Of a stretch of 64,000 bases of DNA, positions 45,242 to 54,900 are shown piece by piece (positions within the stretch are counted from its first letter, which is position 1; each line of letters opens with the position of its first letter). The stretch is from contig JAQVCA010000004.1 in the NCBI GenBank assembly GCA_028690035.1, positions 62,001-126,000 on the forward strand, in the 5' to 3' direction. The position numbers and the translations under genes were made by a program. This DNA comes from Comamonas sp. GTDB lineage: Bacteria > Pseudomonadota > Gammaproteobacteria > Burkholderiales > Burkholderiaceae_C. The notes beneath the pieces are model-generated. The model ran no database searches and was not told where the DNA came from. It saw only the letters and a list, made by a program, of their open reading frames with translations.

Positions 45242-45822
45242 CCAGCAAAGCCACCATGCAAGCCATTGCCGCGCTGGTGCCCCAGGGCGCGCGCGTGCTG
45301 GATTTGGGCTGTGGCGATGGCGCCTTTTTGGCGCTGCTGCAGCAAGAACGCGGCTGCACCGGCTACGGCGTGGAGCTGGACGACGCCAACGTGCTGGCCT
45401 GCGTGCGCCGGGGCGTGAACGTGCTGCAGCTCAACCTGGAAGACGGTCTGGCGATGTTCGAGGACAACAGCTTCGATGTGGTGCTGCAAATCGACACCCT
45501 GCAGCACCTGCGCAACGCCGAAACCATGCTGCAAGAAACGGCGCGCATTGGCCGCGCGGGCATCGTCGCTTTCCCCAACTTTGCGCACTGGCCCAACCGC
45601 CTGTCGGTGCTGCGCGGGCGCATGCCGGTGACGCGCCATCTGCCCTACCAGTGGTACGACACGCCCAACATCCGCGTGGGCACGTTCAAAGACTTTGAGG
45701 TGCTGGCGCGCAAAAACCGCCTGCGCATTCTGGATTCGTTCGGGCTGGACAACGGCCAGGTGGTGCGCCGCTTGCCCAACCTGCTAGCCAGCCGCGCTGT
45801 GTTCCACTTTGAAAGCCATTAA
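45238..45822 (+). CDS. metW: Methionine biosynthesis protein MetW
   Basis: A 194-residue class I methyltransferase-fold protein with SAM motif [17 protein letters not shown] (about residues 18-34) and the MetW-specific blocks [24 protein letters not shown] and [12 protein letters not shown]. MetW is almost always encoded beside metX and is needed for full homoserine acylation in several bacteria; the exact reaction is not established. Overlapping start and stop codons show translational coupling to metX. A repeat hairpin ends the operon. Confidence 0.93.
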   Translation: MTSKATMQAIAALVPQGARVLDLGCGDGAFLALLQQERGCTGYGVELDDANVLACVRRGVNVLQLNLEDGLAMFEDNSFDVVLQIDTLQHLRNAETMLQETARIGRAGIVAFPNFAHWPNRLSVLRGRMPVTRHLPYQWYDTPNIRVGTFKDFEVLARKNRLRILDSFGLDNGQVVRRLPNLLASRAVFHFESH

Positions 45823-45826
45823 AAAT

Positions 45827-45915
45827 AAGAGCTGCTTGCGCTTATCAGACAACACTTTCAGCACAAAAACATGCTGAAATCTTTGTATAGCCAGCGCGAG
45901 CAGCTCATTTTTTAG
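45827..45915. repeat. Dispersed hairpin repeat, copy 7
   Basis: Arms AAGAGCTGCTTGCGCTTAT and AGCGCGAGCAGCTCATTT with inner ACTTTCAGCA and TGCTGAAATC. It follows metW and ends in TTTTTTAG, which provides the TAGATT hexamer just before the next gene. Confidence 0.88.
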
Positions 45916-45924
45916 ATTGCCATC

Positions 45925-46740
45925 ATGCCCCGCTTTGCCGCCAACCTGAGCCTGATGTACACCGAGCTGCCCTTTGTGCAGCGCTTTGCCGCTGCCGCCG
46001 CCGATGGTTTTACGGGCGTGGAATACCTCTTTCCTTACGCCCACAGTGCGGCAGAACTGGCGGCCCTCCTGCGCGAGCACGGCTTGCAGCAGGTGCTGTT
46101 CAATGCCCCGCCCGGTGGTCAGACCTTGGCCGACATGGCCAGCGCCTGGGATGCGGGCGCGCGCGGCAGCTTGTGCCTGGCAGGGGCGCAGCATGAGGCC
46201 GCTTTTCGCGCCGGGGTATTGCAGGCGCTGGACTACGCCGCAGCGCTGGGCTGCCCGCGCATCCACCTGATGGGTGGGCTGCTGCCCGCCGGGCAAAGCT
46301 GGGAGGGTGTGCAGGACATGGTGCAAGCGCGCCTGCACTGGGCGCTGCAGCAAGCCGCTGGCAGCGGCGTGACGTTCTTGCTCGAACCCATCAACCAGCG
46401 CGATATGCCCGGCTACGCGCTGTCCTACCAGGCACAGGCGCACGACTTGGTGCAGGCCATCGACCACCCGCAGCTGCAGGTGCAAATGGATCTGTACCAC
46501 TGCCAGATCATGGAAGGCGACCTGGCCACCCGGCTGCGCCAGTACCTGCCCACAGGGCGCGTAGGACATCTCCAGATCGCCGGGGTGCCCGAGCGCCACG
46601 AACCCGACACGGGCGAAGTGCATTACCCCTATCTGTTTGGGCTGATCGACCAATTGGGCTACGGCGGTTGGATCGGCTGCGAATACCGCCCGCGCGCCGG
46701 CACCCGCGCCGGGCTGGGCTGGTTGCACGCGGCCCGCTGA
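45925..46740 (+). CDS. hyi: Hydroxypyruvate isomerase family protein
   Basis: A TIM-barrel (AP endonuclease family 2 fold) enzyme that interconverts hydroxypyruvate and tartronate semialdehyde in glyoxylate/glycerate metabolism. The 271-residue protein shows the typical start FAANLSLMYTELPFVQRF, FNAPPGG, FLLEPINQRDMPGY with the metal-binding glutamate, QMDLYHCQIMEGD, and HLQIAGVPERHEPD then GCEYRP. The related OtnI (2-oxo-tetronate isomerase) is an alternative. No gcl or glxR is adjacent. TAGATT is six bases before the ATG (45913-45918) and no Shine-Dalgarno exists. Confidence 0.87.
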   Translation: MPRFAANLSLMYTELPFVQRFAAAAADGFTGVEYLFPYAHSAAELAALLREHGLQQVLFNAPPGGQTLADMASAWDAGARGSLCLAGAQHEAAFRAGVLQALDYAAALGCPRIHLMGGLLPAGQSWEGVQDMVQARLHWALQQAAGSGVTFLLEPINQRDMPGYALSYQAQAHDLVQAIDHPQLQVQMDLYHCQIMEGDLATRLRQYLPTGRVGHLQIAGVPERHEPDTGEVHYPYLFGLIDQLGYGGWIGCEYRPRAGTRAGLGWLHAAR

Positions 46741-46769
46741 CTGCGCGCCCCTTGCTTGCCTGCTGGCAC

Positions 46770-47276
46770 TCAGGCCGGGCGCCCAGCATCGGCGCCGTAC
46801 AGCTCCAGCGCCAGGCGCACCACGGTGGCCACTTCCTCGCCCACGGCAGCGGTGAATTCGGCCTCGGCCTGGGCGGTGGCGCGCGCAAAGCTGTGGTACC
46901 ACTCCAGGCCGGTGGCGGTATAGACCACGCGCTTGGCGCGCCGGTCCAGCGGGTCGGGCTGGCGCTGCACCAATCCCCAGGCGATGCCCTGCTCGATCAA
47001 ATCGGCCATGGCCTGTTTGCTCATGCCCGCGCGCTCGGCCAGATCGGTCAAGCGGTCGCCCTGCGGCGACAAATGGCGCGTGATGTGGATGTGCGCCGCG
47101 CCCACCTTGGCGCGCTCGGCCAGGTTGGACAGCGCCAGCGGTGCCGCCGGGTCTTGCACCATCAGCGTGCGCACGCGCGCATCGAACTGGCGCAGCGCGT
47201 GGCCCAGCAGCTGCCCCAGGTGCGTGTGGCGCCAGGCGTCGTCCCAGGCGGTGGGGCGCTCGCTTTTTTCTTGCAT
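46770..47276 (-). CDS. MarR-family transcriptional regulator
   Basis: A 168-residue winged-helix protein: LSNLAERAKVGAAHIHITRHL, the recognition region LTDLAERAGMSKQAMADLIEQ (about residues 76-96), and the wing with RRQPDPLDRRAKRVVYTATG-like charged sequence (LVQRQPDPLDRRAKRV). MarR proteins bind as dimers and usually respond to small aromatic ligands. It is divergent from recA with 110 bp between and convergent with hyi. No obvious operator palindrome apart from the LexA box was identified, so the target is unknown. Confidence 0.88.
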   Translation of the reverse strand: MQEKSERPTAWDDAWRHTHLGQLLGHALRQFDARVRTLMVQDPAAPLALSNLAERAKVGAAHIHITRHLSPQGDRLTDLAERAGMSKQAMADLIEQGIAWGLVQRQPDPLDRRAKRVVYTATGLEWYHSFARATAQAEAEFTAAVGEEVATVVRLALELYGADAGRPA

Positions 47277-47336
47277 GGTCAGTTTTCCTGTTTATCAAAC
47301 AAACTGACCAAATTATAAGAAAACTCTGACGTATAT

Positions 47337-47356
47337 TACTGGTCATTCATCCAGTA
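47337..47356. promoter_or_regulatory. LexA (SOS) box upstream of recA
   Basis: TACTGGTCATTCATCCAGTA: CTG-N10-CAG with the full TACTG...CAGTA palindromic ends of the SOS box. It overlaps a possible -10 TATATT (47332-47337) and lies 30 bp before the recA ATG, so LexA would block transcription. Confidence 0.9.
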
Positions 47357-47386
47357 ACCATCGGTTTTTATCCAGGAGATTGACCC

Positions 47387-48546
<1,160 letters not shown>

Positions 48547-48550
<4 letters not shown>

Positions 48551-49137
48551 GCGATGCCCCGCGCCCCACGGGCGGCGCGCGGGGCGCGCGTGCGGGCGGC
48601 AGCGCGCCCTCCTTGCAAGCGCGTGCGCTGCGCCTGCTGGCCCAGCGCGAGCATTCACGACTGGAGCTGGAGCGCAAGTTGCAGCGCTTTATTGCCCGCC
48701 CCGATGCCGACCCGACCGAATCGACCGACCCCGTCGCCGCGGCCAGCGATGCCCCCCGCTACAGCGCACAAGACCTGAGCGATGCGCTGGACGCGCTGCA
48801 GGCCAAAGGCTTTATCCAGCCCGAGCGCGTGGCCCAGTCCGTCCTGCACCGACGCGCCCCCAAGCTGGGCAGCCAGCGCGTGCTGCAAGAGCTGCGCCAA
48901 AAAGGGCTGGACGAAGACCTGATCCGCAACGCCGCAGCCACGCTGCGCAGCAGCGAACATGCCCGCGCCTGGGCGGTGTGGCAGCGCAAATTTGGTCAGG
49001 TGGCCACCACACCCCAGGAACGCGCCAAGCACATGCGCTTTCTGGCCAGCCGGGGCTTTGCCGCCGAGGTGGTGGGCAAGGTGGTGCGCGGCCAAGCCCC
49101 CGAGCCTGGGGACGAGGCCGAAGACGAGACGCTCTAG
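48547..49137 (+). CDS. recX: Recombination regulator RecX
   Basis: Binds and destabilises RecA filaments. The 196-residue protein has a Gly/Ala/Arg-rich N-terminus, then the three-helix tandem repeats of the family: [59 protein letters not shown] and [19 protein letters not shown]. An acidic tail follows. It starts within the recA stop (ATGA), coupling RecX synthesis to RecA. It converges with mltA, nine bases apart. Confidence 0.93.
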
Positions 49138-49146
49138 CCTAGGGGG

Positions 49147-50313
49147 CTAGGGCGCTGGCGCCCCTTTGGGCCAGAGCACCCACAGGCGCAAATCCTGCTT
49201 GGTGCGCCCGGCAATGTCACCCGCCTCGGCCCCCCAGCCCATGAAGTAGTCCGCACGCACGGCGCCGACGATGGCGCTGCCCGTGTCCTGGGCCAGCACC
49301 AGGCGGCTAAGGGGCTGCGTCGGCCCACTGCTGTGCAGCCACACCGGCGTGCCGTAGGGAATGCTGGTGCGGTCCACGGCAATCGAGCGCCCCGGCGTCA
49401 GCGGCACGCCCTGGGCTCCGCGTGGGCCCAGCTGCTGGTTCACGCCTTCCAAAGGCTCTTCCTTGAAGAACACATAGCGCGGGTTGCTCCAGAGCAGCTC
49501 CTGCACGCGCTCGGGGTTGCTCTGCACCCAGGCGTTGATGCCCGGCCAGGTGGCGTCGCGCACCAGGCGGCGCTCCAGCAGCCATTTGCCCACGCTGCCG
49601 TAGGGGTGGTCGTTGGTGCCTGCATAGGCCATGCGCACCTGGCGCTGGCGGCCATCGGGCTCGGTCAGCAGCAGGCGGCCCGAGCCCTGAATGTGCAGCA
49701 CCAGGGAGTCGATGGGGTTGTCCAGCCAGGCCAGCTCGCGCCCGGCCAGCGCGGCCTGGGCTTCGGGCAGGGTGTCGATCTGCTGGCGCGTGTACCAAGG
49801 CTTGCGGCTGCCAAAACTCTGCGGCAGGCCATGCAGCGGGTAGCGGTACTGGGCATCGGGCAGGCGGCGTGCCTGCAGGAATGGCTCGTAGTACGCGGTC
49901 AGCATGCCCTGGGCCTGGCCGCTGTGGCTTTCCACGCGGTAGGGCTGCATGTGCGTTTGCAGCCAGTGCCAGATTTGTGCGCTGCTGGCCATGCTCAGGC
50001 GGCGCAGATCGACGCACAGGGGCGCCAGCGCAGCGGGCGGACGCTCGCAGCTGTGCTGCCAAGCGCCCAGGGCCTGGTGGATGTCGTCTTGGGCCAGGCC
50101 GGGCAGCTCGGCCCAGCGCACCGGCAACCAGCGGCTTTTGGGCCGCACGATGGGCGCGGGCAGCGGGCCGGTATCGGGCACCATGCCCGAGGGCAGCGGC
50201 GCCTGCACCGCTGGGTCGGCCAAGGTGGGGGAGTCTTTGGGCGGGGAGGAGCAAGCCAGCAAACTGCCTACAATGAAAAGCAGAACGGCGCGTGGCAACA
50301 AGGTCGCAATCAT
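49147..50313 (-). CDS. mltA: Membrane-bound lytic murein transglycosylase A
   Basis: Cuts the glycan strands of peptidoglycan to 1,6-anhydromuropeptides, feeding recycling. The 388-residue lipoprotein has a lipobox in GSLLACSSPP (Cys about 19) and the MltA barrel and 3D domains: GMLTAYYEPFL, YPLHGLPQ, LHIQGSGRLLL, NPRYVFFKE, and the catalytic aspartate in LAQDTGSAIVGAVRADYF. The ATG at 50313 gives a normal signal; the open frame beyond it has no similarity. CACAAT lies eight bases upstream (50322-50327 on the complement) and no Shine-Dalgarno is seen, so a short or absent leader is likely. Confidence 0.93.
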   Translation of the reverse strand: MIATLLPRAVLLFIVGSLLACSSPPKDSPTLADPAVQAPLPSGMVPDTGPLPAPIVRPKSRWLPVRWAELPGLAQDDIHQALGAWQHSCERPPAALAPLCVDLRRLSMASSAQIWHWLQTHMQPYRVESHSGQAQGMLTAYYEPFLQARRLPDAQYRYPLHGLPQSFGSRKPWYTRQQIDTLPEAQAALAGRELAWLDNPIDSLVLHIQGSGRLLLTEPDGRQRQVRMAYAGTNDHPYGSVGKWLLERRLVRDATWPGINAWVQSNPERVQELLWSNPRYVFFKEEPLEGVNQQLGPRGAQGVPLTPGRSIAVDRTSIPYGTPVWLHSSGPTQPLSRLVLAQDTGSAIVGAVRADYFMGWGAEAGDIAGRTKQDLRLWVLWPKGAPAP

Positions 50314-50392
50314 GGAGTGCGATTGTGCTGCAAGCCTTGCGTGTGCCGACGGATTTTTCCCCTCCACCCATCTTTCCCCAAGGAGCTTTCTC

Positions 50393-51055
50393 ATGCGCAA
50401 ACAGACAATCGCCACCACGGCAGTTTTGGCCTCCGCACTCATCCTCAGCGCCTGCTCGAGCACGGGCGGTGGCATGACCGACACCCAGCGCAACACCGCC
50501 ATTGGCACCGCAGCCGGTGCCGTCGCGGGCGCGCTGATCGCCAAGGGCACCGGCGGCAAGGCGGGCGTGGGCGCTGTGGCCGGTGCGGCGGTGGGCGGCA
50601 TTGGCACCTACATCTGGTCGGCCAATATGGAAAAACGCAAGCGCGAGATGGAAGCGGCCACCCAGGGCACCGGCGTGGGCGTGAGCCAGACCGCCGACAA
50701 CCGCCTGAAGCTGGACATCCCCAGCGATATTTCCTTCGATACGGGCCGCTACGACATCAAGAGCAACTTTGCCCCCGTGCTGGCACGTTTTGCCGAAGGG
50801 CTGCGCAACACGCCCAATTACACGGTGCACATCGTGGGCCACACCGACAACACCGGCAGCGACGCCATCAACGATCCGCTGTCGCTCAACCGTGCCAATG
50901 CCACGCGCAGTTATCTGATGAACCTGGGGGCCGATGGCGCGCGCATCTACACCGAAGGCCAAGGCTCGCGCATGCCCATTGCCAGCAATGCCAGCGCACA
51001 GGGGCGCGCGCAAAACCGCCGGGTGGAAATCTACATGGGCGAGGGCGCACGCTGA
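50393..51055 (+). CDS. OmpA-family lipoprotein with glycine zipper
   Basis: A 220-residue outer-membrane lipoprotein: signal with lipobox ILSACSS (Cys about 19), a glycine-zipper segment (about residues 36-72: NTAIGTAAGAVAGALIAKG, GAVAGAAVGGIGTYIW), and a C-terminal OmpA peptidoglycan-binding domain (about 105-218) with IVGHTDNTGSDAINDPLS, RANATRSYLM and AQNRRVEIYM. It resembles YiaD-type proteins. AAGGAG is nine bases before the ATG at 50393, which defines the start. It is divergent from mltA. Confidence 0.93.
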   Translation: MRKQTIATTAVLASALILSACSSTGGGMTDTQRNTAIGTAAGAVAGALIAKGTGGKAGVGAVAGAAVGGIGTYIWSANMEKRKREMEAATQGTGVGVSQTADNRLKLDIPSDISFDTGRYDIKSNFAPVLARFAEGLRNTPNYTVHIVGHTDNTGSDAINDPLSLNRANATRSYLMNLGADGARIYTEGQGSRMPIASNASAQGRAQNRRVEIYMGEGAR

Positions 51056-51076
51056 TCGCACCCCGCCACCAGGCAT

Positions 51077-51176
51077 AAAAATCAGAGCTGCTTGCGCACG
51101 CTGTGTCACGATTTCAAGGCTTTTATGCCTTGAAATTCAGCACAGAAAAGCGCAAGCAGCTTTTCTTTTTATAGCA
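51077..51176. repeat. Dispersed hairpin repeat, copy 8
   Basis: Arms AGAGCTGCTTGCGCA and GCGCAAGCAGCTTTTC with inner ATTTCAAGGC and GCCTTGAAAT: the most perfect copy in the window. It lies between convergent genes, and its right flank includes the TAA stop of the nitrilase-family gene. Confidence 0.9.
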
Positions 51177-51987
51177 CGCGATGTTCCAGCGCGGGCAGCT
51201 GGCGACGCACCTGCTGCAGCGGCGCACGCTGCAGTTCGGCCAGCACCAGGCCGGGGCTGGGGTCGGTGCGCTGCTGCAGCACCTCGCCCCAGGGGGAGAT
51301 GGCCATGCTGTGGCCCCAGGTGCGCCGCCCGTTGTCGTGGCGCCCGCCTTGTGCAGCGGCCAGCACAAAGCACTGGTTTTCAATGGCGCGGGCGCGCAGC
51401 AGCACTTCCCAGTGCGCCTGGCCGGTGGTGAAGGTGAAGGCACTGGGCACCACCAGCACATCGGCCCCGGCCTGGGCGTACTGGCGGTACAGCTCGGGAA
51501 AGCGCAGGTCGTAGCACACACTCAGGCCCACGCGCCAGGGCTGGCCGCTGCGGTCGGTGATGTCGGCACACACGGAGCTAAGGCCGGGCTGGATGACGAG
51601 CGACTCGTCGTACTGCTCGGCGCCGGTTCTGAAGCGAAACAGGTGGATCTTGTCGTAGCGCGCCGTGCATTGGCCCTGGGGGTTGAACACCAGGCTGGCG
51701 TTGTACACATGCTCGGGCTGCGGCGCGCGCAGCGGCACGGTGCCCGCGATCAGCCACACCCCCTGCGCGCGGGCGCACTGCGCCAGTGCGTCCTGTACGG
51801 GGCCATGGCCAAACTCTTCGCACCAGTCCAGCTTGTCGCGGTCGTGGTGGCCCATGCCACAAAAATATTCGGGCAGCAGCACCAGTTCGGCGCCTTGCGC
51901 GCCGGCCTGTTCAATCCATTGGCACGCGGCCTGCAGGTTGGCGGATACATCGGGGCTGCTGCACATCTGCACCACGGCTACTTTCAT
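51169..51987 (-). CDS. Carbon-nitrogen hydrolase (Nit1/deaminated glutathione amidase-like)
   Basis: A nitrilase-superfamily amidase of 272 residues with the complete Glu-Lys-Cys triad: LLPEYF (E about 40), YDKIHLF (K about 113) and SVCYDLRFPELYR (C about 158). The CYDLRFPELYR block is typical of the NIT1/NIT2/NitN branch that hydrolyses deaminated glutathione or omega-amides; a metabolite-repair role is likely. Its ATG overlaps the yhdP stop (ATGA), so the two are translated together, an arrangement common in betaproteobacteria. The stop lies in the flank of a hairpin repeat. Confidence 0.9.
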   Translation of the reverse strand: MKVAVVQMCSSPDVSANLQAACQWIEQAGAQGAELVLLPEYFCGMGHHDRDKLDWCEEFGHGPVQDALAQCARAQGVWLIAGTVPLRAPQPEHVYNASLVFNPQGQCTARYDKIHLFRFRTGAEQYDESLVIQPGLSSVCADITDRSGQPWRVGLSVCYDLRFPELYRQYAQAGADVLVVPSAFTFTTGQAHWEVLLRARAIENQCFVLAAAQGGRHDNGRRTWGHSMAISPWGEVLQQRTDPSPGLVLAELQRAPLQQVRRQLPALEHRVL

Positions 51988-54900
51988 GGCAAATCTCCTG
52001 GAGTCAAGGGGGTAGGGGTGGGGGTGGGAAGAGGCGTCAGCACCAGGGAGGGTGCGGACTCGGGCAAGGCGGTGACCAAGGCGGGCGGCAGCGGCTGCGG
52101 CAAACGGGTGTCTTTGCTGGGGGTGACCACCGGATCGGCCCAGCTGCCCGTGACCTGAAAGCTGCGCGTGGCCGCCGCAATCAGCGGGCCACGCAGTACC
52201 GCCTGGGCCAGAAAGCTGCCCAGGCCCATCACTGGGTTGATCGCGGTGGCCACCAGCGAGGCGGTCATGGCGTTGATCTCGGGGACCACCACCAGGCGCA
52301 GCTGCTGGGTTTCGTTCTGCAGGTTGGCCTGTCCTTCCATGAGGACGGCCGCGTTCAGGCCTTTCATCTGCAGGTTGTTGGTGCGTGCGATGCCTTGGTC
52401 GATGGCCACATCGCCGCGCACAAAGTCAAAGGCGAAACCGGCGCTGAAGATGTCGCGAAAGTCCAGACTCAAGCGACGGCCGATGGACTGCAGGCTGAGC
52501 ACGCTCAACAGCTTGCCCATGCCCGGTTCGACCTTGAGAAACTGGCCCTGGCCCATGTCCATGTGGATGTTTCCTTGCATGCTGGGCCAGTGCGGCGCTA
52601 TCGGGCTGCCGCGCCACAGCACCTGGCCTTGCAAGCTGCCCTGGCCCTGTGCCAGCACGCCGGGCATGCCCAGGCGGGCGAGCAGGGCCCCGGCATCGCT
52701 GGTGTCCAGCGTGAAGCTGAGCTGGGTGTGGCGCGGCTGCCCGGGTTGGGGGGCACCCCATTGGCCCTGGGCGCGCCAGCGGGTGTCGGGGGTGAGCAGC
52801 TGAAAGCGCTCCAGCGCCCAGTAGCGCCCCTGGGCATCGGGGCGCTGTCGCGCCAACAGGGTGAGCTGCCCCAGGGCTTTGTCGGCCAAGCGGAAATCTT
52901 GCACCTGGATGTCCAGCGCGGGCCACTGGCTGTGCGTCTCGGTCGGTTCGGCCGGCGGGGCCTGCGGCTCCTCAGAGGCCGACTTGGGCAAATGCAGGTG
53001 CTGCAAGCGCGCAAATACCAGGCCGCTGGGGTTGCGCACCTGGGCAGGTCGGTATTCGACATCGCCAGCAAACTGGCGTGCCTGCAGCTGGCCGCGCCAC
53101 AGGCCATCTTTCTGGCTGAGCTGGGCGCTGCTGGGCCCCCAAGCGCGCTGGTTGAAGCGCAAGTCCTGCACGTCCAGCAGCAGGCGCTGGGGCAGGTAGG
53201 GCAGGAGGTCGCCCATGCCGGTGCCGTGCTCTGGCCCCAAGGCCGCCGAGGTACCGGCGCTGGGCCCACGGCCCAGCACCTCCATCCAAGCGTCAAGATC
53301 CAACTGCGGCAGGCGCACTTGGGCCACCACGTCGGAGGCGCTTTCAGGCGGCAGATCGACCGCACCCAGGGTGACGAAGCCGCTGTCCACACCAGCGCGA
53401 GCGTGGTTGAGCAGGTAGCGCAGCTGGGCACGCCCCTGCAACAACACCTGCAGCTGGGCGCGCTGGGCATCCTGCGGGGTGTAGCGCACCAGCAGCGGCA
53501 GGGCGCTGTTGGCCGGTTTGTCCAGCGGGGCAGGCAGCTGCAGCGCCAGCCCTTGCAGGTCGGAGCGCACCAGCACCTGCGGCGCTGCGCCCTGGGAGGT
53601 GACCTCCACCTGGTAAGCGCTGCTGCCCTGGGCGTGCCGGGCCAGCTGGCGCACCACGGCCAGCGGGGCCTCGCGTGCCAGGGCCTCGGCGCTGGCCTGG
53701 CCCTGGGCCTGGATGCGCACGCCCTGCTGCGCATCGGCCATGCCCCCACTGAGCTGCACCGGCCCGCCCAGACTCTGGCCTCGCACCCCCTCCAGCGCAA
53801 AACCGCGTTCATCAAAGCGAATGCGCCCCTGCAGCTGGCTGAGCAGCGGGGTGTCGGTGGTCAACTGCAGCTGGTTGCTCTGCAGTTGCAGCTGCCCTTG
53901 CACCTGGCTGTGCTCCAGCGCAGCGATGGGCAGCTCCAACCGCAGCTGCAGCGCAGCCAGCCCTTGGGCCTGTGCCTGGGCCAAGGCGCCGTGGGTCAGC
54001 TGTTCGATGGCACTGCCGCGCAGCACCTGCAGCACGGTGGGCAGGGGAGCCTGCGTCTTGCCCTGCACGCGCACCACGGGGTGGGACAGGTCGGCAATCT
54101 CGGCCTCGACCGTCTGCCAGGGCAGCTGCGCTGCGCCCCCCTGCACTGGGGCCACGCGTGCGCGCGCGCCCTGCACCTGCATGCCTGCACCCTCAAATAC
54201 CAAGGCCCCCGACAGCTGCTCCAGCTTGGGCCACGGCGCCTGTGCATGCGGCAGCAGAGCCTGGGGGGCGTAGTCGTACACCGCATCTTCAATGGCAGCG
54301 CGGATGTAAAAACGCCCGTCCTCGGGTGTGCTGAACGGCATGTGGCGCAGGTCGCCGGACACCTCAAAGTCCACTTGGCGACTGTGCCCGGCCTGCACGC
54401 TGTCGCGCACGTAATGGCGCGCCTGTGCCGGAATGTGCAGCGGCAGGTAGCGGTGCACGCGCGTGCCGTCTGCGCGGCTCAGCCTCCCTTGCAAGTGCAG
54501 CACGCCGGGCAATGCGCTGGCGGCATCCGCGCCGGTGTGCCAGCGCGCCTGCAGACGGCCTTGGGCATCGGCATTGGCAAACTGGGCATCGCTCACCGTC
54601 AGCTGCCAGCCCCCCAGGGGCTGCGGGCGCTGTGCCCACTGCAGCCGTGCCTGCAGGTGGTCCAGTGCAATGTCGGGCTCTTCAAACACCCCAGGAAATT
54701 GCAGCAGGCCATCGCGCATACGCAGCTGGGCGCTGCCGCCGCGTTCGTTCAGATCGAAATCGATGTCCAGCCCTTGCACGCCCGGGGTGCCCACCTCGGA
54801 ATCTGAGCCATCGGCCACCGGCTGGCCCAGCAACTGCAGACCGCGCACACGGCCACTGGCTTGGTAGCTGGGTTGGGCAGAGCCCGTGCTCCAGCGCAGC

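Noticed and set aside
51786..54806. Open frame of about 1000 codons on the plus strand opposite yhdP
   Set aside because: Composition is that of an antisense shadow of a GC-rich gene (rich in H, Q, R, A), with no domain, and yhdP on the other strand is clear.
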